From JADFNO01 sp965369945 (GTDB lineage: Bacteria; Planctomycetota; Phycisphaerae; Phycisphaerales; SM1A02), in assembly GCA_965369945.1 (NCBI GenBank), contig CBDUST010000005.1, positions 1 through 39,036 on the forward strand: a DNA stretch of 39,036 bases, written 5' to 3'. Every line of letters starts with the position of its first letter. Position 1 is the first letter of the stretch. Below, piece by piece: positions 30,567 through 38,069 of this stretch. The notes under the pieces were generated by a model that was given only the letters and a program-made list of their open reading frames with translations, did not search any database and was not told the DNA's origin. The position numbers were made by a program, and so were the translations under genes.

Positions 30567-30792
30567 GGAAACGACGCTGGAAGACCTTGCGGCACTGGAG
30601 CCGAACTGGGACCGCGAGGGTGCGGCCGCGATCGACCCTGTGTGCATCGCCCGTGCTAGGGAAGTGAAGCTGCAACTTCGCGGCTTCATCATGGGGCCGC
30701 CTTCGATCGTCCCCACGGTTACCGGCGGCGTGCAGCTCGAATGGCACAAGCATGGCCTCGATCTTGAAGTCTCGATCGAGAGGAGAGCGTGA
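30559..30792 (+). CDS. Small protein with NWD...G motif
   Basis: The 77-residue product follows AAGGAGG. It has LEPNWDREGAAAIDPVCIARA and a later PPSIVPTVTGGVQLEWHKHGLDLEVSIE end. This resembles a short conserved family (NWD-G-A ... VVPTPDGGVQLEW) seen scattered in bacteria and phages, without a known role. It overlaps the previous stop by 8 bases. Confidence 0.6.
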   Translation: MRKETTLEDLAALEPNWDREGAAAIDPVCIARAREVKLQLRGFIMGPPSIVPTVTGGVQLEWHKHGLDLEVSIERRA

Positions 30793-30974
30793 TGGGTAAG
30801 GAAAGGGTAATGGTGGTGCGGCGTAACGTGATCCGTCAATACGTCAAGGCGATGTTTCCCGAAGACTCGGACGACACTCACGAGCGTATCGTCAACTTGC
30901 TTTGGGAACTTCGCACGCCCGCCAGGCCGGACATAATCCCTGGCGGTAAGGACGTGGTGTTGGTAGTCCCATAA
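30792..30974 (+). CDS. Small early protein of unknown function
   Basis: The 60-residue ORF follows directly. It has a VMVVRRNVIRQYVKAMF strand-helix opening and a PGGKDVVLVVP end. Its last codons form part of repeat element 5. Confidence 0.5.
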   Translation: MGKERVMVVRRNVIRQYVKAMFPEDSDDTHERIVNLLWELRTPARPDIIPGGKDVVLVVP

Positions 30975-31013
30975 GGTTTGTTATGTGGCGCCAGTACATG
31001 GGAGTAAGCGATG
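30966..31013 (+). repeat. Stop-to-start intergenic element, copy 5
   Basis: Begins GTCCCATAAGG, contains TTATGTGGCGCCAGTACAT (30981-30999), identical over 19 bases to copy 4, then GGGAG and the ATG of the next gene. It is almost 6 kb from copies 1-4. Confidence 0.65.
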
Positions 31014-31232
31014 CCAATGAGTGAAGGATTCAGGAAGTGGCTTGATTCGTGCGTGAATGTGATTGATGCCAGCGAGGATTTTGACGAGTGGGAGCAATGT
31101 GCCATAGAGCGGATCGCCAAGGAATATGCACTCCAGGTTGGGAGTTGCACAATGCAGGTGACCAGGGCAACGCATGCTTCGATTTGTACTGTCAAAGCTG
31201 GGCCTGAAGTGGCGAGAGTAGCCCGCCCCTGA
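31011..31232 (+). CDS. Small early protein of unknown function
   Basis: The 73-residue product has a helical, Asp/Glu-rich first half (DEWEQCAIERIAKEYAL) and a C-terminal VTRATHASICTVKAG stretch. GGGAG in repeat element 5 precedes the ATG. No family recognised. It ends the early region; the next 90 bases hold a strong promoter. Confidence 0.5.
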   Translation: MPMSEGFRKWLDSCVNVIDASEDFDEWEQCAIERIAKEYALQVGSCTMQVTRATHASICTVKAGPEVARVARP

Positions 31233-31256
31233 CTGACTAGTTGCATTTGCCGGAAG

Positions 31257-31265
31257 TGGTATAAT
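31257..31265 (+). promoter_or_regulatory. Extended -10 promoter for the late accessory operon
   Basis: TGGTATAAT is an extended -10 (TGn plus a perfect TATAAT at 31260-31265). The -35 region has only a weak TTGCAT. Transcription should start near 31271. It heads the membrane/lipoprotein and fibre genes. Confidence 0.65.
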
Positions 31266-31276
31266 AGAGCACTGAA

Positions 31277-31294
31277 AACGGGGCTGACCCCGTT
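31277..31294 (+). other. Hairpin in the late leader
   Basis: AACGGGG (31277-31283), CTGA loop, CCCCGTT (31288-31294): a perfect 7-bp stem beginning about six bases after the predicted transcript start. No T run follows, so it is likelier to protect the RNA end or tune translation than to terminate. Confidence 0.5.
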
Positions 31295-31325
31295 GGATTC
31301 TATACACTTTGAGAAAGGAAACATG

Positions 31326-31439
31326 ATGTTCGATTTCAGTTCATTTTTGAGCGACTTGTTTGCAACCATTTTGCCGTTGTTTGGACTTTTCGGAGAGCTG
31401 TTCGCTGCGATCCTGGCGGCGTTTGGCGGTGCGGGATGA
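31326..31439 (+). CDS. Tiny hydrophobic protein, holin-like candidate
   Basis: The 37-residue ORF (38 if ATG 31323 is used) follows AAAGGA. FSSFLSDLFATILPLFG and LFGELFAAILAAF form one long hydrophobic stretch with two acidic residues. It is the first gene of the late accessory operon and overlaps the lipoprotein by ATGA. A small holin or other membrane peptide is a reasonable guess, not proven. Confidence 0.5.
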   Translation: MFDFSSFLSDLFATILPLFGLFGELFAAILAAFGGAG

Positions 31440-31693
31440 AGCGGCGCATGGGGCTGGCGCTGCCTCTGCTGGTGGTGAGTAGCTGCATTTGCGGGTGCTT
31501 TACCCAAAGCGAGGGTAATGCCTCATGGTTTCTGACGTACGGGACGACGCTGGAGATCGGCACCCGCACGGAGGTAGCCGACCCGAAGCAGGTGGCTAGG
31601 ACAACCTTGAACGCTGATAAGCTGTTCGGCATGGTCCAGGCGTTCTACGCCAGCGGACCGGTAGATCCGAAGCCGGCGGAGACGGGGCCGTGA
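31436..31693 (+). CDS. Lipoprotein
   Basis: The 85-residue product has a signal sequence MKRRMGLALPLLVVSSC with a lipobox VSSC; Cys17 is the lipidation site. The mature part includes SWFLTYGTTLEIG. It overlaps the next lipoprotein by GTGA. In a phage operon, paired lipoproteins can be spanin components, but neither protein has the proline-rich body of Rz1. Confidence 0.65.
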   Translation: MKRRMGLALPLLVVSSCICGCFTQSEGNASWFLTYGTTLEIGTRTEVADPKQVARTTLNADKLFGMVQAFYASGPVDPKPAETGP

Positions 31694-32037
31694 GGCTGCT
31701 ACGTCAGCTTGTGCCTCTGCTCGTGGTGGGCGCCATCTTTGCGGCGGCCCTGTTCGCGCTGGCGGTGATGAGCGGCTGTGCGACGGCGGAACGGGTCGAG
31801 ATCAATCCGCAGATCGCGGCGATCGCACTCCAGGTCGAGGAGCAGTCGAACGCGATCGCGAAGATCGAGACGACGATCCAGACGACGATCACATCCTCGA
31901 TTGGGGCGAACTCCGGCGACAATTGGACGACGCGGGCAGTCGTGGTTGGGGCAACACTCAGCGCAGTCGCCTGGATACTGGTAGACCGAAGGCGTTGGCA
32001 CGCCAAGCGCAAGCGGCTGGAAAAGGAGAACGGTTGA
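31690..32037 (+). CDS. Lipoprotein with coiled coil and C-terminal membrane helix
   Basis: The 115-residue protein begins at GTG 31690. A long hydrophobic stretch ends in MSGC (Cys30), a likely lipobox. Then comes a coiled-coil-like AIALQVEEQSNAIAKIETTIQ and a membrane helix AVVVGATLSAVAWILV followed by basic RRRWHAKRKR. Two membrane anchors with a linker between them fits a unimolecular spanin that bridges the inner and outer membrane, but the linker is short; the role is inferred. Confidence 0.55.
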   Translation: MRLLRQLVPLLVVGAIFAAALFALAVMSGCATAERVEINPQIAAIALQVEEQSNAIAKIETTIQTTITSSIGANSGDNWTTRAVVVGATLSAVAWILVDRRRWHAKRKRLEKENG

Positions 32038-32046
32038 GGGTTGAAC

Positions 32047-32151
32047 ATGGCACGACGAATCGATGACGTCACGTACGTGATGAATGTGTTGTCGCGTTTA
32101 ATGTTTGCAGCCGCTATGATTATCATAGTCCTCGGCTGGATTGTCGGCTGA
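32047..32151 (+). CDS. Tiny membrane protein
   Basis: The 34-residue ORF ends in a hydrophobic RLMFAAAMIIIVLGWIVG helix, preceded by a charged start. A GAGGG site lies upstream. It may be a second holin-type peptide. Confidence 0.5.
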   Translation: MARRIDDVTYVMNVLSRLMFAAAMIIIVLGWIVG

Positions 32152-32206
32152 CACGATCAAGTGCTCGCCCCGATTCGAGGGGCGGGAGACACGCGGAGGT
32201 TTTGAT

Positions 32207-32386
32207 ATGGGCGAGGCATCAGACCCGACAGCGTACGAGATTTGGATCTGCCCAGAGTGCGGCGAGTTCCACAAGAGCGAGCTGACGATCACCGCGTATT
32301 GCTGCGAGCGCAACTATTTCATGGCTCGATACGAACACTCCGAAGGCTCAGACGGCGACGATCACTCCGAGGATTGGAAGCTGTAG
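32207..32386 (+). CDS. Small zinc-ribbon-like protein
   Basis: The 59-residue product starts at ATG 32207 behind GGAGG. CPEC near residue 15 and CC near residue 31, separated by a strand-like FHKSELTITAY, form a short zinc ribbon. The C-terminus is Asp/Ser-rich. Confidence 0.6.
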   Translation: MGEASDPTAYEIWICPECGEFHKSELTITAYCCERNYFMARYEHSEGSDGDDHSEDWKL

Positions 32387-32388
32387 CC

Positions 32389-32709
32389 ATGGATGAACTG
32401 ATCACGAAGCTGGCGGAGACTGGATTCTCTCAGGCGCCGGGAATCGTCGGGATGTTGGTCATGTTGATCGCAGGCATCAAGGCCATGCAGAGAATGATGG
32501 TCGGGTTTCAGGACATGCTCACGGCTCAAAACGAACGGAGCGAATCTACTATCAAGAGCCTGGCCAACGCCGGCAATCAGACCGCCAGGCAGTACAGCAA
32601 GGATCAGGTGGCAATCGTGCAGGTCGTGACGGAAAACAAGGAGGCGATGAAAACCACCACGGCGGCACTACTCCAGGTCGATAAGACGATAGCGAAACTC
32701 GATGGCTGA
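32389..32709 (+). CDS. Membrane-anchored coiled-coil protein (lysis candidate)
   Basis: The 106-residue protein has one membrane helix (about 15-35, APGIVGMLVMLIAGIKAM) followed by a long amphipathic coil (Gln/Asn/Lys-rich). Such an N-terminal anchor with a periplasmic coil is the plan of Rz-type spanins and of some holins. It sits two bases after the previous stop and overlaps the next gene. Confidence 0.6.
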   Translation: MDELITKLAETGFSQAPGIVGMLVMLIAGIKAMQRMMVGFQDMLTAQNERSESTIKSLANAGNQTARQYSKDQVAIVQVVTENKEAMKTTTAALLQVDKTIAKLDG

Positions 32710-33124
32710 CATACCACTTCCAATGTACGGCACCGACCCCCAATGCGACGGTTGCGGTGCGTGCTGCCTGTTCATGGAGTGGCCTCCGTACAAGAAGGTC
32801 GAGCGGATTGCCCCAGAGGCGTCGAAAGAGATTCAGGACGCCATCGACGCTGGCCAAGACCGCCACATGATGGACTGCCTGTTCCTAGATGGCAAGCTGC
32901 AATGCAAGCACTACGACGATCGGCCGGAGGCGTGCAAGCGCTTTGAGGTCAACGGGCACCATTGCACCAGGGTTCGTGCCACGAAAAGCCACGACGCTCG
33001 ACGCGAGAATCGATTCATCAGAAGGGACTTGACGGATGTTCCCGGCGACAAGTTGTGGAACGGCACCGGCACAACCGCCGATAACGGCACAAAGCAAGGC
33101 TCTGACGTAATGGGGGTCGCGTAA
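32702..33124 (+). CDS. YkgJ-like CxxCxxCC protein
   Basis: The 140-residue protein has CDGCGACC (15-22), then CLFLDGKLQCKHYDDRPEACKRF, the iron/zinc-binding pattern of the YkgJ/UPF0153 family (CxxCxxCC ... C ... YxxRPxxC). Such proteins bind a metal cluster and are rare in phages. It is coupled to the fibre gene after it by TAATG. A virion or host-modifying role is unknown. Confidence 0.75.
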   Translation: MADIPLPMYGTDPQCDGCGACCLFMEWPPYKKVERIAPEASKEIQDAIDAGQDRHMMDCLFLDGKLQCKHYDDRPEACKRFEVNGHHCTRVRATKSHDARRENRFIRRDLTDVPGDKLWNGTGTTADNGTKQGSDVMGVA

Positions 33125-34374
33125 TGCCCATTACCTTCAATGATTTCAGCGGCATGGAGACTGCTGCAAAGTATGAGCATTCCCAGTATGTTGCGGGTAC
33201 ATGGGATACGACGCAAGGTGCTCCTGGGCACAATGGCGGCATTGAAGGTTCGCAAAGTTTACTTGCTGGGGCAAGTGGTATATCTTCAGCAGGGGCTGCT
33301 ATTCAAGACTTTATTATCTTTGGTGGCTACTTTTCTCTTGACACTCTTTCCACTCTTGGAACCAAGTGGACTACACCCTTCATTGTGAGCACAGATGCCG
33401 CTGATGGGTTCAAGGTTGAGTTCGACGTGAATGGCGACTTTCGGTTGGTAGATAGTACTCAGACAACTGTTGCAACATTCTCAACCGGACTAGCAATCAA
33501 AACATGGTATTTTTTAGAAGCCCGTTGCGACATGCTATCTTCGGGCAACATCAAAATATGGATACGCGAAGAAAACGGGAACGAGACGGTTGTCGCAGAT
33601 TTGGGGGGTGATTTCTCACCCAGCTCGGGTACAGATATTGTGGCTGCTCTGCAAGGAGCGGCAACAGGCGAGAAAGTAAGACACTTTTCATACTATCTGA
33701 TGAATGGTAGCACGGCGGAAAGCGACCGGCTCAAACGATTTGAAGTGCTGTACTACACAGGGGGTGAAGAAAACTCGAACGTGCCCGATGATGGTGGCGA
33801 CAACCTGAGCAGCGGTACAGTTTGGAAACAGATGTTTGCGCTGCCTTACACAGGTATCAGCAACGCCAAGTATGCAGGCACGTCAGCGTTAGCGGGTGCG
33901 GTAGATGCTGACACTGAGGGAGGGGGTCGATCGTGCGATGGCCCTGGACCTGCTGGGGATGGTCGAATTGATGATTACTCTCAGATTCTTGCGGCTCAAT
34001 ACCATTGTCGCGGCATCGTCGATAACGCGATCCCGGCGGCGACCTTTGATTATGGGAACGACGGAGGTGCTGCCAGTGACATAAACACCATTGCCTTGCC
34101 GTTCGTGTCTAAAGGCACGGATGGAGGGGTGAGGATTAGTTATCCCAACATGAGCGACGCGGCTCACCCCGGTGCGTCTGAACGGTTCAGACTCGGCATG
34201 ACGCATCCGTCATTCTTCGGGAGCTATGACGTAACAATGATAGACACATCTGCAGCGCTATTGCATCAGCCGGACGAGGTTGTCGGCGGCTTTCTTGGCC
34301 TAGTAGGTGACGACGGCGGCGCTGTTGGTCAAGGTGGAATGTTGTGCGGCAGTGGCGGAGGGCTCGTGTCGTGA
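33124..34374 (+). CDS. Tail fibre protein with concanavalin A-like domain
   Basis: The 416-residue product has a jelly-roll/LamG-like middle: FKVEFDVNGDFRLVD, a KTWYFLEARCDM strand and a GNIKIWIREENGNETVVADLGG hairpin, typical of carbohydrate-binding fibres. The C-terminal third (GDGRIDDYSQILAAQY to FGSYDVTMIDTSAALL) is another globular domain. The first half (about 33150-33760) is visibly richer in A and T than its surroundings, suggesting acquisition. It precedes the large fibre gene by GTGA overlap. Confidence 0.72.
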   Translation: MPITFNDFSGMETAAKYEHSQYVAGTWDTTQGAPGHNGGIEGSQSLLAGASGISSAGAAIQDFIIFGGYFSLDTLSTLGTKWTTPFIVSTDAADGFKVEFDVNGDFRLVDSTQTTVATFSTGLAIKTWYFLEARCDMLSSGNIKIWIREENGNETVVADLGGDFSPSSGTDIVAALQGAATGEKVRHFSYYLMNGSTAESDRLKRFEVLYYTGGEENSNVPDDGGDNLSSGTVWKQMFALPYTGISNAKYAGTSALAGAVDADTEGGGRSCDGPGPAGDGRIDDYSQILAAQYHCRGIVDNAIPAATFDYGNDGGAASDINTIALPFVSKGTDGGVRISYPNMSDAAHPGASERFRLGMTHPSFFGSYDVTMIDTSAALLHQPDEVVGGFLGLVGDDGGAVGQGGMLCGSGGGLVS

Positions 34375-36521
34375 GCTATCAAGGCAACCTTCTAGAAGAC
34401 CAACTGCTCTACTTCCATTTTAGTACGCGCGATTCGACGGGGTTGCCGACAACGCTTGCCGGTACGCCAGTGATTAGTGTCTACATTGATGATTCGGCCG
34501 TGCAGACAACGACCGGCGTGACCCTCTCAGTAGACGTTGACGGCGTGACCGGGTTTCACAGCGTCAAGATCGATACGAGCGCCGCCGCATTCTACGCCGT
34601 TGGTGGTGATTTCACTGCTGTCATCACGACGGGAACGGTCGCAGGCGTGTCGGTGATCGGGGAATCGGTTGCGACATTCAGCATCGAAAATCGATTCATG
34701 CGCGGGACTGACAGTGCGGCGACGGCAACGACGATTGGCACGCCTACGTCAACCGACATCGCCACGGACATTGCTAACGTCTCCGCGCAGGTAGCCGGGC
34801 TCGGATCGGGCAGCGGGGCCATACCGTTCGCTCCGGACGGCGACAATGTCCTGGGAGCGATCAAGGGCGTCTCGTTCGTCGGGGTGCAAACGTCGGGCAC
34901 ATTCGCGACCGTTAAGGCTAATGACGACGTGTACCACGTCCTAGACGACACGACGGACGAAATCGACATTGTTTATTCGTTCCAGATCGGTGGGGACAAA
35001 TTGGCTGTAGAGTTAGATTTGAGGGGGTTTCTAAACGGGAATAACGACGCATTAAACATTCAAGCTTACAGCTTTGTTTCGGCGGGTTGGGACACGTTGG
35101 AAGTGCTATCTGGCCAGGCGGGTTCGTCCGACATCTTGAAAGCAATACCACTACTCGGGGAATACACCGGGACCGGATCAGATTTGGGTGCTGTATTGAT
35201 TCGTCTTCATGGGGCGTCACAGTCCAATCCGACGTTAAATATCAATCAGCTCTTGGTTGACGCCGTTAGCACTCTTGGGGCTCTGGGCTTTGTCGGCGGG
35301 GCGGTGTGGATAGACACTGTTAATGGCACTGCCGGTACGGCTGCGGGTATTGGGACGATCACTATTCCGTCCAGCAACCTTGCGGACGCGCGAACGATTG
35401 CCGATGCTAATAGTCTGAAACTGTTCCACCTTGAGCCCGGTTCGTCAGATACGCTGCAACAATCTTTCGACGGCTATGAGTTCTTGGGATTCTCTTACTC
35501 GCTGGACCTCAACGGTCAGTCGGTCGATGGTACGCTCTTCAGTCGCGCGATGATTACCGGCAACGATAGCGGGTCAAATACCGCGGTGACACATTTCCAC
35601 GATTGCGTAATGGCCACCAGTAGCCTCGGCAGGCACATGTTCCTGCAGTGTAGGCTAACTGGTACAATCACACTTACCCAGGCCACCGATTACGTCTGGG
35701 TCTCGTGCTACACGGGCATTGCTGGTGATAACGCTCCGGGCGTGGATTTCGAGGCGGCGGTAGAGGTTAAGACGCTAGCTGTGTCGCACTACAACGGCGG
35801 GTTGGAGTTCAAGAATCTTGGCGCAGGCGGGGGTACACACACGGTTTCGTACAACTGCCCGGCGGGTCAATACATCCTGAACGCCAATTGCGTAGGCGGG
35901 CAATTCACCGTCAGAGGCAACAACAGCAAAACAGACAACTCGGGTGGTGCTGTGACGATCACGGAAATCGCTCGGGTGGACAACCCGTCTATCAATGCGG
36001 AGGCTGACACGGCGATTTCGGATGCTGCCTTGGCAACGTCTGCGGAGATTGCAGCCTTGAACGATGTCGCAGCCAGCGACATCGTAACTGCCGGTGCGAT
36101 CGTCACCAACTCGGGTAGCGTCGTCCTGGTCGGGACCACAGTTACCAACTCGGATATGCGGGGCACGGACAGCGCTGCCCTTGCGTCCGTCTGCACGGAA
36201 ACGCGCCTTGCCGAATTGAATGCGGCCAACCTGCCGGCCGACGTTGATTCCATCTTGGCAGATACGGGCACGACTGGGGTGGTTATAAGCGCCGCCACGG
36301 CCGATGCTATCGCCACGGCGCTCTTGGAGCTGGATTGGACGGGGATTACTGGCGAGTCGGCACGATCGATGCTGAACGCACTGCGGCAAGTTCGCAATCG
36401 CGTCGTCATCAGCGGATCGACCATCACGGTGTACAAGGAAGATGGCACAACGGTGGCTTGGACCGGGACGGTGACTACCAGCGCGCTAGCCGAGGCCATT
36501 ACGGAGATCGCACCGGCATGA
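34371..36521 (+). CDS. Large tail fibre / receptor-binding protein
   Basis: The 716-residue product starts at GTG 34371 and is rich in Thr, Ser, Gly, Ala and Val. An N-terminal immunoglobulin-like domain (about 1-105) is followed by helical linkers (DIATDIANVSAQVAGLGSG), a beta-rich middle with repeated FHDC/MFLQC turns, and a C-terminal VDSILADTGTTGVV ... LRQVRNRVVISGSTITVY block, a phrase repeated in long phage fibres from planctomycete prophages. It probably binds host surface glycans. The next genes may attach or assemble it. Confidence 0.75.
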   Translation: MSYQGNLLEDQLLYFHFSTRDSTGLPTTLAGTPVISVYIDDSAVQTTTGVTLSVDVDGVTGFHSVKIDTSAAAFYAVGGDFTAVITTGTVAGVSVIGESVATFSIENRFMRGTDSAATATTIGTPTSTDIATDIANVSAQVAGLGSGSGAIPFAPDGDNVLGAIKGVSFVGVQTSGTFATVKANDDVYHVLDDTTDEIDIVYSFQIGGDKLAVELDLRGFLNGNNDALNIQAYSFVSAGWDTLEVLSGQAGSSDILKAIPLLGEYTGTGSDLGAVLIRLHGASQSNPTLNINQLLVDAVSTLGALGFVGGAVWIDTVNGTAGTAAGIGTITIPSSNLADARTIADANSLKLFHLEPGSSDTLQQSFDGYEFLGFSYSLDLNGQSVDGTLFSRAMITGNDSGSNTAVTHFHDCVMATSSLGRHMFLQCRLTGTITLTQATDYVWVSCYTGIAGDNAPGVDFEAAVEVKTLAVSHYNGGLEFKNLGAGGGTHTVSYNCPAGQYILNANCVGGQFTVRGNNSKTDNSGGAVTITEIARVDNPSINAEADTAISDAALATSAEIAALNDVAASDIVTAGAIVTNSGSVVLVGTTVTNSDMRGTDSAALASVCTETRLAELNAANLPADVDSILADTGTTGVVISAATADAIATALLELDWTGITGESARSMLNALRQVRNRVVISGSTITVYKEDGTTVAWTGTVTTSALAEAITEIAPA

Positions 36522-36910
36522 ACGTAGTCGGATTCATCATTGCGGCGCTGCGACGGCTGGGCGTCATTCCGCCAACCGACGTCGGGCTCGAATACACCGA
36601 TACGTCGGATTGGTTGCATTTTACCGTCGGGCCCAACCGCCTACACGCGACGGTCGAAGACAGCAGACTGCATGAGACCGTGAAGGCTAGTCTGCTGCAT
36701 TTGACGGTGCCGGACAGCCGGCTTCACGAGACGGTCCTTGCCAGTCGCTTGCATTGGACGCCGGGCGAGAATCTGTGTCATTACGTGGCGCCGCCGCAAC
36801 GGGATGGCTTCACGGCTGACGAGAATAAGGATGGATTCACGACGCCACCACAGCGGGATCATCTGACGGTGGATAATAATAAGGACGGCTTTACAGTACC
36901 AAAGGATTAG
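36518..36910 (+). CDS. Nonapeptide-repeat protein
   Basis: The 130-residue protein starts on the ATGA overlap with the fibre gene. After a short hydrophobic opening it consists of about eleven consecutive 9-residue units: RLHATVEDS, RLHETVKAS, LLHLTVPDS, RLHETVLAS, RLHWTPGEN, LCHYVAPPQ, RDGFTADEN, KDGFTTPPQ, RDHLTVDNN and KDGFTVPKD after a first WLHFTVGPN. The exact period of 27 bases suggests a solenoid or fibre shaft. It may be a tail-fibre connector. Confidence 0.72.
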   Translation: MNVVGFIIAALRRLGVIPPTDVGLEYTDTSDWLHFTVGPNRLHATVEDSRLHETVKASLLHLTVPDSRLHETVLASRLHWTPGENLCHYVAPPQRDGFTADENKDGFTTPPQRDHLTVDNNKDGFTVPKD

Positions 36911-36913
36911 GCG

Positions 36914-37279
36914 ATGGGTACAAATACGACGACGCAGGCACGGCGATTCAAGACGGCAGGCGAAAAGCGGAACGTCGCCGTCGCCATGACCGGGAAGCTC
37001 GATACGCACACCGCAGGTGACGAACTGCTTGTCGCTAGTCCGGTGCCGACTGCGGTCGAGGTGACTACGACCGATCTGACGATCGCCAACGTCGCGATCA
37101 GCACGGCGGAGCTAGTCGTCGATGGCGCAGCGGTGGACGCCGGTAAGGTGGTGACCTTCAGCGTGCTAGGTGGAACGGCTGGCGTAACGTATCAGATCAC
37201 TGTCACGGCCACTTCTGATGCCGCCGTGGCCCAGACGTTGATTGCGACGGTTACCCTTGTTGTGGAGGCTGATGCGTGA
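36914..37279 (+). CDS. Ig-like fibre-tail adaptor-like protein
   Basis: The 121-residue protein has an immunoglobulin-like pattern: VTTTDLTIANVAIS, VVDGAAVDAGKVVTFSVLGGTAGVTYQITVTATSD, then TLVVEAD. Similar short domains are called fibre-tail adaptors in other siphoviruses. It starts behind an A-rich stretch four bases after the repeat protein. Confidence 0.65.
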   Translation: MGTNTTTQARRFKTAGEKRNVAVAMTGKLDTHTAGDELLVASPVPTAVEVTTTDLTIANVAISTAELVVDGAAVDAGKVVTFSVLGGTAGVTYQITVTATSDAAVAQTLIATVTLVVEADA

Positions 37280-37604
37280 TGGCGATCCTGATGATCGTTG
37301 GAGTGCTTTTGAAGTGGGTGTGTTGATGGGGTTTATTCGCCACCTGTTGTGCCGGGGCCTTTTGAGAGGCCGCGTGCCCTGGGGTCTTTGGAGTCGCCAC
37401 CTTGAGTTCCTACACGACCTACGGATGAGGTTTTGCCCTGGATACCGGCTTGAGCGGCTGCGAATAGAACACATGATGAGGGTCGGGCGGTCGCAGATGT
37501 TGGCGAAAATGAGGAAGTGTCGGGACGCACAAGGGCATCGCGGAATGGTCCGCGAGCAGATCGATACGAGCCCGTTGGGCACTATGTCGAGAGGGTTCGT
37601 TTGA
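37272..37604 (+). CDS. Basic protein of unknown function
   Basis: The 110-residue ORF starts at ATG 37272, with GGAGG three bases upstream, and overlaps the adaptor's stop by 8 bases. It is strongly basic and rich in Arg/Leu/Trp (LRGRVPWGLWSRHLEFLHDL). A shorter start at 37326 is possible. No family recognised. Confidence 0.48.
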   Translation: MRDGDPDDRWSAFEVGVLMGFIRHLLCRGLLRGRVPWGLWSRHLEFLHDLRMRFCPGYRLERLRIEHMMRVGRSQMLAKMRKCRDAQGHRGMVREQIDTSPLGTMSRGFV

Positions 37605-37690
37605 TGGCAACTGAGTGGTATTGGCTTTCCTGGGCGCCGCCGATCGGGCTGGCGCTGCTGGGTTTGCCGTTTGAGGGGCTGCTTGAATGA
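37604..37690 (+). CDS. Tiny membrane protein
   Basis: The 28-residue ORF (ATG on TGATG overlap) is Trp/Leu-rich (WLSWAPPIGLALLGLPF), a single membrane-embedded segment. It overlaps the next tiny ORF by ATGA. Confidence 0.42.
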   Translation: MATEWYWLSWAPPIGLALLGLPFEGLLE

Positions 37691-37779
37691 CGATACAAAC
37701 TATAGCAGGTTGGTTCGCAGTGCTATCAGCACTTTGGTTCCTAGCATTGATTTGCCTGGGCTCCCCCGAGGAGAAATGA
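37687..37779 (+). CDS. Tiny membrane protein
   Basis: The 30-residue ORF has one hydrophobic helix (IAGWFAVLSALWFLALICLG) and ends SPEEK; its end carries AGGAG for the following HNH gene, which it overlaps by ATGA. Confidence 0.45.
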   Translation: MTIQTIAGWFAVLSALWFLALICLGSPEEK

Positions 37780-38069
37780 AAACCTACAACCAGCTAGTTG
37801 CGGCCAAGCGCGGCAGGTGCAGGAAGGTCGATCGACGCAAGACGGCGGCACAGCGCGGGTATGGCGGTAGGTGGCAACGAGCACGGGCGCTCTACCTGGC
37901 AAGGCAGCCGCTGTGTGTCACCTGCCTGGAGGTCAACCGAGTGACGCCCGCGACCGTCGTGGATCACATCGTACCGCACCGAGGCGACCAGGTGCTGTTT
38001 TGGGATCAGGACAACTGGCAAGCGCTGTGCAAGCTATGCCATGATCGGAAGACTGCTAGAGGTGAGTGA
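37776..38069 (+). CDS. HNH endonuclease
   Basis: The 97-residue protein has a basic N-terminus (KRGRCRKVDRRKT), the motif RQPLCVTCLEVNRVTPATVVDHIVPHRGD and DNWQALCKLCHDRKT: first His in VDHI, Asn in QDNWQ, last His in CHDRK, with two CxxC pairs for structural zinc. Small HNH proteins of this kind sit next to the terminase in HK97-like phages and are needed for packaging-linked cleavage. AGGAG precedes the ATG. Confidence 0.92.
   Translation: MKTYNQLVAAKRGRCRKVDRRKTAAQRGYGGRWQRARALYLARQPLCVTCLEVNRVTPATVVDHIVPHRGDQVLFWDQDNWQALCKLCHDRKTARGE

Noticed and set aside
35867..36619. Long minus-strand frame opposite the large fibre gene
   Set aside because: Shadow of a Thr/Ala/Gly-rich fibre sequence, which commonly leaves the other strand open.
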